Shown here: positions 62,184-64,000 of the stretch, in pieces
Layout: each line of letters begins with the position of its first letter
Position numbering within the stretch: the stretch's first letter is position 1
Assembly (NCBI RefSeq): GCF_024623325.1
Contig: NZ_JANJZD010000018.1
Coordinates: 1 to 64,000 of the forward strand
DNA: 64,000 nt
Source of the DNA: Acetatifactor muris
Lineage (GTDB): Bacteria > Bacillota > Clostridia > Lachnospirales > Lachnospiraceae
Direction: 5' to 3'
The notes under the pieces: model-generated
The model's input: only the letters and a program-made list of their open reading frames with translations
Databases searched by the model: none
What the model was told of the DNA's origin: nothing
Translations under genes and position numbers: made by a program

Positions 62184-62897
62184 TTAAAGCCCTATAAATG
62201 TCTGAATAAATCTCTCATTTACCGCATGGTACAGTCTGCGGCTCACAGGTACCGCGGCACCGTTGTCCATGATAATCTCCTGTCTGCCCATCCTGGATAT
62301 CCTGCGTATATTTACCAGATAGGAACGATGGCAAAATGCAAAAACTCCATATTCTCTCAGCTTTTCTTCCAGCTCCCGGATTCCCGTCTTCGCCTGCATA
62401 CGCTTGTCCATACATACCAGTATACTGTAATGCCCTACAGCCTCCGCATACAGAACCTTCTCAACATCCACTTTCGCAAGCCCTTCTTCCGTCTGCAGAA
62501 GGACTTCGCTTTTTACTGCTTCCTTCCGCCGGACACACTTCTCCAGACATTCCCGAACCTTCTCCCGGCTCAACGGTTTCAGCAGGTAATGCATTGCTTC
62601 CACCTCATATCCCTCCTGCATATAATCGGCAATTCCCGTGGTAAATATAATGACAATATCCTTGCCCATTTCTCTCAGCTTTCTGGCCAGCCTGATTCCG
62701 TCCGTCGCCTTCATCATAATATCCAGAAACAATACATCACACCGTTGATCTTCACACCATGTAAAGTAGAAAGCCTCTCCGCTGTCATAGCTTTCCACCT
62801 TTATCTCCGGATACTTCTCTCTCTTCCACTCTTCGATATACCTGACCAGAATATCCCTGTGCGTCTGTTCGTCATCCACAACTGCTATATATAGCAT
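62184..62897 (-). CDS. LytTR-family response regulator (AgrA-like)
   Basis: A 237-residue regulator with a receiver domain (1-120; DDE at 8-10, phospho-Asp59 in FLDIMM, Lys near 107 in YLLKPL) and a C-terminal LytTR DNA-binding domain (about 135-237; FCHRSYLVNIRRISRM). GAGGAG precedes the ATG. Cotranscribed with the downstream kinase from a promoter at 62920-62948. Likely targets are near; the exporter pair at 55.8-59.6 kb is the best candidate by position. Confidence 0.92.
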   Translation of the reverse strand: MLYIAVVDDEQTHRDILVRYIEEWKREKYPEIKVESYDSGEAFYFTWCEDQRCDVLFLDIMMKATDGIRLARKLREMGKDIVIIFTTGIADYMQEGYEVEAMHYLLKPLSREKVRECLEKCVRRKEAVKSEVLLQTEEGLAKVDVEKVLYAEAVGHYSILVCMDKRMQAKTGIRELEEKLREYGVFAFCHRSYLVNIRRISRMGRQEIIMDNGAAVPVSRRLYHAVNERFIQTFIGL

Positions 62898-62919
62898 AAT
62901 CTGCTCCTCTCATTGTAAA

Positions 62920-62948
62920 ATAATAGCCTGTCTCCGGGCTTTCATCAA
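62920..62948 (-). promoter_or_regulatory. Promoter of the two-component operon
   Basis: TTGATG, 17 bases, TATTAT on the minus strand (4/6 and 5/6), 23 bases before the start codon of the regulator. Confidence 0.7.
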
Positions 62949-62967
62949 TTTTGGACAGATAATCCTA

Positions 62968-62996
62968 TTGACATTAACCTGACATACCTATATAAT
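62968..62996 (+). promoter_or_regulatory. Perfect-consensus promoter driving the PBECR4 leader
   Basis: TTGACA, 17 bases, TATAAT on the plus strand, matching consensus at all 12 positions. Start of transcription expected near 63003. The only such perfect promoter found in the window. Confidence 0.9.
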
Positions 62997-63004
62997 TTAA
63001 AACA

Positions 63005-63022
63005 GAAACAACAAGTTGTTTC
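63005..63022. promoter_or_regulatory. Operator-like palindrome at the transcription start
   Basis: GAAACAAC-AA-GTTGTTTC, eight-bp arms, lies at about +3 to +20 of the perfect promoter. A repressor bound here would block it. The repressor is unknown. Confidence 0.55.
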
Positions 63023-63040
63023 AGGTGGACTAACACCTTA

Positions 63041-63144
63041 ATCCGAATTTCCTGCCGGACGAATGTGCCGGACGTTGGCGGACAACAGAAAAATCCGAAT
63101 TTCCTGCCGGACGAATGTGCCGGACGTTGGCGGACAACAGAAAA
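63041..63144 (+). repeat. Perfect 52-bp tandem duplication in the PBECR4 leader
   Basis: Two identical 52-bp copies, 63041-63092 and 63093-63144. Each holds CCGGAC twice and GCGGAC once, and the 12-mer CGGACGTTGGCG that also occurs near 48.3 kb. GC content is higher than in the surroundings. Confidence 0.97.
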
Positions 63145-63153
63145 ATTAGTCGC

Positions 63154-63196
63154 AAAAAGAGAGTTGATGATACTGCGGTACCATGGCTCTCTTTTT
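63154..63196 (+). terminator. Terminator or attenuator ahead of the PBECR4 gene
   Basis: AAAAAGAGAG (63154-63163) and CTCTCTTTTT (63187-63196) are perfectly complementary with a 23-base loop and end in T5. It would release a leader RNA of about 195 bases before the gene unless read through. Confidence 0.65.
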
Positions 63197-63258
63197 ATCC
63201 TTCTTCTCTCCTATCAACTGTTTTTCATCCTATTGTTCATTCTCTGAAAGGAATTCCT

Positions 63259-63936
63259 ATGAAAGCAATTAGCAAAAAGGAAGCCATATCTATAATTATT
63301 TGTGCTGCAAAGGACTATGAAAAATTACTGAATAATAAAAACTTTGTCTTCATCTACAAAAATCGGACACTGAACAGAATTGAATACTTTGAAGCTCTTT
63401 TCAATGCAAGAAATTTTCAACATCTTGCAGGCATTCGCTTTACAGATACCTCTGGCCATATAATCACAAACCGCATTCAATTTTATCATAAATGTATTCA
63501 TAACAGACTCTCTGAATCGGAAATTCATTTTAAATCTGACGGCACAACGGCATTAAAGCTATATGCACTGCCTCAAATTATTCATTTTCTGAATTCCTCC
63601 AGAATGACTGCCCTGTATAATAGCTGCAGACCCAGACTTTCCATAGACAGACTTATAGGAACGACAAACTATTCTCTGGGCTTTACATATGACAGTCGCG
63701 GATATTATGTCCCAAGTTCTTCTCTATTAGAAGATATCCGAAATCTGAGCAGCGATCCCTTTCAAATTCTTGCTATTCTGTCAAAACCGGCTTCCGGAAC
63801 TGCCCCGCTGTATAAAGAAATCAAATATATGGCAAAAAATATCTGTCCTGACAGACTTTTCTTACCGCACACGCTCAAATCCATCCTTGATATACCCAGC
63901 ATTTCAACGCTGTCAGAACATTTGGTCAGCCAGTAA
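63259..63936 (+). CDS. PBECR4-domain protein (phage/barnase-EndoU-ColicinE5/RelE-like nuclease fold)
   Basis: A 225-residue cytoplasmic protein. The N-terminal half with NFVFIYKNRTLNRIEYFEALFNARNFQHLAGI-like spacing (about residues 26-57) matches the PBECR4 family, predicted toxin-type RNases found in phage and mobile elements. The His in NFQHLAG and following conserved positions may be catalytic; this is family inference. AAAGGA lies before the ATG. It stands alone behind a strong, possibly repressed and attenuated promoter, which fits a gene whose product is harmful if unregulated. No antitoxin gene is seen within the window. Confidence 0.7.
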   Translation: MKAISKKEAISIIICAAKDYEKLLNNKNFVFIYKNRTLNRIEYFEALFNARNFQHLAGIRFTDTSGHIITNRIQFYHKCIHNRLSESEIHFKSDGTTALKLYALPQIIHFLNSSRMTALYNSCRPRLSIDRLIGTTNYSLGFTYDSRGYYVPSSSLLEDIRNLSSDPFQILAILSKPASGTAPLYKEIKYMAKNICPDRLFLPHTLKSILDIPSISTLSEHLVSQ

Positions 63937-64000
63937 GTAAGCTCCCTGCCTGGAACACAACTGTAGAAACTGCCCATGCCAGAACAATCTGAAATACAAT
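63937..64000. other. End of window
   Basis: 64 bases after the PBECR4 gene; no terminator or start of a further gene is recognisable. Confidence 0.4.

Noticed and set aside
63164..63196. T-box-like TGGTACCGCAG on the minus strand near the PBECR4 leader
   Set aside because: The match rests on a short GGTACC palindrome; no stem I or other T-box parts are seen and no amino-acid gene follows on that strand.
1..64000. CRISPR arrays, tRNA and rRNA genes, prophage structural genes
   Set aside because: No regularly spaced repeats, no cloverleaf-like sequences or rRNA blocks, and no phage structural proteins were recognised; the only tandem array is the two-copy 52-bp repeat.

Overview
The window looks like chromosome of a low-to-mid GC Gram-positive anaerobe of the Clostridia, most likely family Lachnospiraceae. 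The evidence is the Firmicute-type L27 with its Prp protease, LexA next to a Xer-type recombinase, the mreBCD-PBP2-minCDE-rodA-mgsA order, rubrerythrin, indolepyruvate:ferredoxin oxidoreductase, an [FeFe]-hydrogenase, an IS110 element and a CBir1-like flagellin. The genus cannot be fixed from the sequence alone. No rRNA, tRNA or CRISPR array was seen.

Layout. 0.3-5.9 kb: dtd, an AI-2E-family permease, rubrerythrin, then rightward ttcA, a tyrosine recombinase, lexA and a small membrane protein. 5.9-12.2 kb (leftward): rplU-prp-rpmA, then obg-yhbY-nadD-yqeK-rsfS, a cytidylate-kinase-like protein and an RluD-type pseudouridine synthase with lspA and aroB. 12.7-35.4 kb (leftward): sepF, ylmE-like and HlyD-like genes, a small P-loop protein, and a long housekeeping series mutS-mutL-miaA-ynbB-DUF4321-radC-mreBCD-PBP2-minCDE-rodA-mgsA-dacF (repair, elongasome, division-site placement). 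35.6-41.4 kb: a PaaI thioesterase and an aryl-pyruvate oxidation operon (iorA, iorB, CoA ligase, ACT protein), plus a nucleotidyltransferase. 41.5-45.6 kb: a GH95 fucosidase-family enzyme and an [FeFe]-hydrogenase. 45.7-48.4 kb: flagellin, csrA and a recombinase-containing invertible segment. 48.4-55.7 kb: an esterase, a CUT1-type ABC sugar importer and its AraC-type sensor-regulator. 55.8-64 kb: a two-gene ABC exporter, an IS110 element, an AgrC/LytTR two-component pair and a PBECR4-domain protein behind an elaborate leader.

The most interesting system is at 47.5-48.3 kb. A 192-residue FimB/XerD-like tyrosine recombinase with all six catalytic residues lies between two 29-bp sites in inverted orientation (27/29 identical, each with 12-bp arms and a 5-bp asymmetric core). 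Inside the segment, next to the right-hand site, is a near-consensus flagellar sigma-28 promoter that now points away from any gene. Inversion would turn it toward csrA and fliC about 90 nt away. The right-hand site is also a perfect stem followed by six T, so it should terminate the promoter in the present orientation, while the left-hand site forms only a weak stem. This reads as a compact, self-contained flagellin/CsrA phase switch captured in the OFF state. A weaker fixed sigma-28-like sequence in front of fliC is a caveat.

Secondary interest: a probable bridge-RNA region in the IS110 element with a 12-nt sequence that recurs at the presumed left flank; the perfect-consensus promoter, operator-like palindrome and 52-bp tandem duplication ahead of the PBECR4 gene; and a hexanucleotide repeat that forms the ribosome-binding region of miaA.
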